64,000 bases of DNA. It comes from Paracidobacterium acidisoli (GTDB lineage: Bacteria > Acidobacteriota > Terriglobia > Terriglobales > Acidobacteriaceae). A program made the translations under genes and the position numbers. The stretch covers positions 124,001 to 188,000 of the forward strand of contig NZ_QVQT02000003.1 of NCBI RefSeq assembly GCF_003428625.2, in the 5' to 3' direction. Positions 62,468-64,000 of the stretch are shown here, in pieces. Numbering within the stretch: position 1 is the stretch's first letter; the number at the start of each line of letters is the position of its first letter. The notes beneath the pieces are model-generated. The model was not told where the DNA came from and ran no database searches. It worked only from the letters and a program-made list of their open reading frames with translations.

Positions 62468-63534
62468 TGCGCCGCTCCCTGAGTAACGGAGCGAACTCCG
62501 GGGATAAACAAAGTGCGTGGAGTGACAGCATCACCATTAAAGACCCAGGCAGGACCGGATGATGGATCGGAGAGCAAAAAGGTACTATTGCCGCTGAGCG
62601 GGCGCAGGTTTGCCGCTGCACAGCGGCATGCAGTTTGCGTGATAGAGGTTTGACCCGTAAGGTCGATCCGCATCAGAGATGTGCCTCGGAGATTAGCGAT
62701 GGTCAGCCATCGTCCATCGGCGGAGGCAGCAATAGCCGATGGCTGTGAGACCCCCTGTTCGGTGCCGGCGATAGGTTGCAGCGATACAGCAGATGTGAGA
62801 TTCGACGCGAGCCAGACTGTACCTTTCGAGCCGTCCGCAATGACTGCGCTCTCATTCTGAGGTGCAGCAGCAGATGCGATGAACGTCATGCCCGCCAGAG
62901 TGGCAACATTCGTCACAGTCGAGTAGCTCTTTGAGGAGAGTACATCGATGGCGATCTCGCCACCGGGCTGGCCAAAGGCTGCGAGAACCATTCCCGCATC
63001 ACTGACTGCAGCCGCGGTCAGGGAACCGGAAGACGGCAGCTCCATAGTCTGCACCTGGGGCGCCGCAGGCAAGCCGGTAATCAGGACCGCACCGGCACTG
63101 TCCTGCGCATAAAGAAGCGCTGCAGAGCAGGATGGGCTTAGAGCAATCTGCTCCTTTGCTCCTGACTGAGCAGTGATCGTTACAGGCGTGCCCGCGGGGA
63201 GTTGAGCGAGGAAAGTTTGACCTTTTGTGCCCGTGAAAAGCGCATAACTCTTCTGCATGCAGACGGAAGCATTGCTGTAACCCATTCCGGCATACTGCGG
63301 TGATCCGAACTCTGCAGCTCCGGGCACTCCGTAGATCGGTCGAAGTCCGGATGCCGTGCTGTCCCAGGCATAACCCAGCATGGGGCCGGCGGTGACGCCA
63401 ACAGAGGCAGAGCCGGAGGGAGAAACGGGAACCCCGGTGGGAGTTGTCCCACAGCCTCCTGCAAGGATCAATAGCATTGCAGCGATGCTGACCGCAGGAT
63501 TTCGCAGAATATCGGGAAAAGCTTCGTTGGACAT
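62464..63534 (-). CDS. Beta-propeller lipoprotein
   Basis: The 356-residue protein has a signal sequence ending in the lipobox MLLILAGGCGTT, so the mature N-terminus is a lipidated Cys. The body is a set of beta strands of the type found in propellers (for example SAIAASADGRWLTIANLRG and VSDAGMVLAAFGQPGGEIAI). No catalytic motif is seen. Its stop overlaps the start of the large FG-GAP gene (ATGA). It is first of the three-gene operon and probably anchors or displays partners at the outer surface. Confidence 0.82.
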   Translation of the reverse strand: MSNEAFPDILRNPAVSIAAMLLILAGGCGTTPTGVPVSPSGSASVGVTAGPMLGYAWDSTASGLRPIYGVPGAAEFGSPQYAGMGYSNASVCMQKSYALFTGTKGQTFLAQLPAGTPVTITAQSGAKEQIALSPSCSAALLYAQDSAGAVLITGLPAAPQVQTMELPSSGSLTAAAVSDAGMVLAAFGQPGGEIAIDVLSSKSYSTVTNVATLAGMTFIASAAAPQNESAVIADGSKGTVWLASNLTSAVSLQPIAGTEQGVSQPSAIAASADGRWLTIANLRGTSLMRIDLTGQTSITQTACRCAAANLRPLSGNSTFLLSDPSSGPAWVFNGDAVTPRTLFIPGVRSVTQGAAQ

Positions 63535-63775
63535 AGAGCCTCAATCGGTTTGCAGGTGCGCGATGCGGCAGGTGTCAACACGAGAGCGCGGCCATTATCG
63601 CCCTTGCTTCAATCGGCGAGCAAATAAATTTAAAAGACTGCGAAATGGCGGTTATAGCCATGCATGAGCCGTCACGCAGAACGTCTGCCGGGATAGTGTG
63701 TGCATCCTTCAAATCGTTTCCAGGTGCAGAACATCATTCCGCCGCATCTTCAAAGGGCGCGTTTAGTCCAGGTCG

Positions 63776-63781
63776 TATAAT
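63776..63781 (+). promoter_or_regulatory. Consensus -10 box placing a start of transcription at the kinase ATG
   Basis: TATAAT ends 9 nt before the ATG at 63791, so transcription would begin at or beside the start codon. There is no Shine-Dalgarno sequence, suggesting a leaderless message. No clear -35 box is seen at the usual distance. Confidence 0.45.
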
Positions 63782-63790
63782 GGCGAACCA

Positions 63791-64000
63791 ATGCGAATGG
63801 AAGAAATGCAGCTTGCACAGCTGGAAGCTCTGCTCGGAGAGAAGTATCAGATCATGCGCCGCATCGGAGGCGGAGGCATGGCTCAGGTGTTTCTTGCCCG
63901 TCATCGCCGTCACGGCGGCGCATTTGCAGTGAAAGTATTGTCCGAATATCTTGCGCAGGACCCGCAGATTGTGGCGCGCTTCGAGCAGGAAGCGAGGACG
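63791..64000 (+). CDS. PknB-like serine/threonine protein kinase, 3' end outside window
   Basis: Only the first 70 codons are visible. The frame runs MRMEEMQLAQLEALLGEKYQ and then shows the glycine-rich ATP loop RIGGGGMAQVFLARH and the subdomain II lysine in FAVKVLSEYLAQD. This is the N-terminus of a bacterial Hanks-type kinase. ATGs at 63791, 63797 and 63806 are all in frame; 63791 is chosen on the promoter position. It is divergent from the surface-protein operon. Confidence 0.85.
   Translation, partial: MRMEEMQLAQLEALLGEKYQIMRRIGGGGMAQVFLARHRRHGGAFAVKVLSEYLAQDPQIVARFEQEART

Overview
The window reads as chromosomal DNA of an acidobacterium, most likely the Acidobacteriaceae/Terriglobia group. 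This is inferred from gene content, not from a database search. The signs are a sedolisin-type peptidase with Ig-like repeats and a two-helix, glycine-rich C-terminus, an HspR-type heat-shock repressor beside dnaJ, FG-GAP/Ig/IPT surface proteins, a ThuA plus Gfo/Idh sugar locus, a CHAD/ppx/ppk polyphosphate region and a PknB-like kinase. Genes are dense on both strands, with many 1-4 nt stop/start overlaps. I see no rRNA, tRNA, CRISPR array, insertion sequence or prophage.

Layout, left to right. 1-2.3 kb: 3' part of a secreted S53 peptidase. 2.4-4.7 kb: a coupled pair of small membrane proteins, an M24 peptidase and a small membrane protein. 4.8-7.8 kb: an FAD oxidoreductase and an HpnI-like glycosyltransferase. 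7.9-13.2 kb (minus strand): hspR, an unknown gene, dnaJ, an Fpg/Nei glycosylase, a 56-residue protein and, after a terminator, dnaK with a HAIR-like operator. 13.5-22 kb: DHA2 efflux permease, flavin reductase-like protein, methyltransferase, carbonic anhydrase, glycosylasparaginase, M28-like protein and class C serine hydrolase. 22-31.5 kb: a GT39 membrane glycosyltransferase, then the polyphosphate region (CHAD, ppx, sixA, methyltransferase, UbiA-like protein, ppk). 31.6-38.5 kb: sigma-like small protein, TolC/HlyD pair, DedA-rhodanese fusion, zinc-ribbon protein and UbiD. 38.6-44.7 kb: a five-gene minus-strand operon (ThuA, Gfo/Idh, sugar isomerase, triheme cytochrome c, PQQ dehydrogenase). 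45-47 kb: DtxR/MntR regulator and Nramp transporter. 47.1-50.9 kb: mtnBDC methionine salvage, divergent from a purine-type permease. 50.9-53.8 kb: a TIR-Sel1 protein with a zinc-ribbon RDD protein and a zinc-ribbon M48 peptidase. 54-58.8 kb: Tat-exported enolase-superfamily protein, marR-clc pair, and a divergent marR/DUF899 pair around a palindrome. 58.9-63.5 kb: three overlapping genes for secreted proteins. 63.8 kb to the end: the start of a Ser/Thr kinase.

How genes work together. The heat-shock block looks self-contained: HspR made next to DnaJ probably acts at the HAIR-like site in front of dnaK. The polyphosphate region holds the synthesizing enzyme (PPK), a degrading enzyme (PPX), a polyphosphate-binding-type domain (CHAD) and a SixA phosphatase, with phosphate-box-like repeats in front of sixA. 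The PQQ dehydrogenase and triheme cytochrome are placed to oxidise a sugar or alcohol in the periplasm, with cytoplasmic Gfo/Idh and isomerase-type enzymes encoded upstream in the same operon. Both MarR genes have clear inverted-repeat operators next to their probable targets.

The parts that most deserve a second look are the TIR-Sel1/RDD/M48 neighbourhood, the polyphosphate region (including a proline-rich +1-frame extension behind a methyltransferase), the PQQ/cytochrome/ThuA operon and the fully coupled surface-protein operon at the right end.
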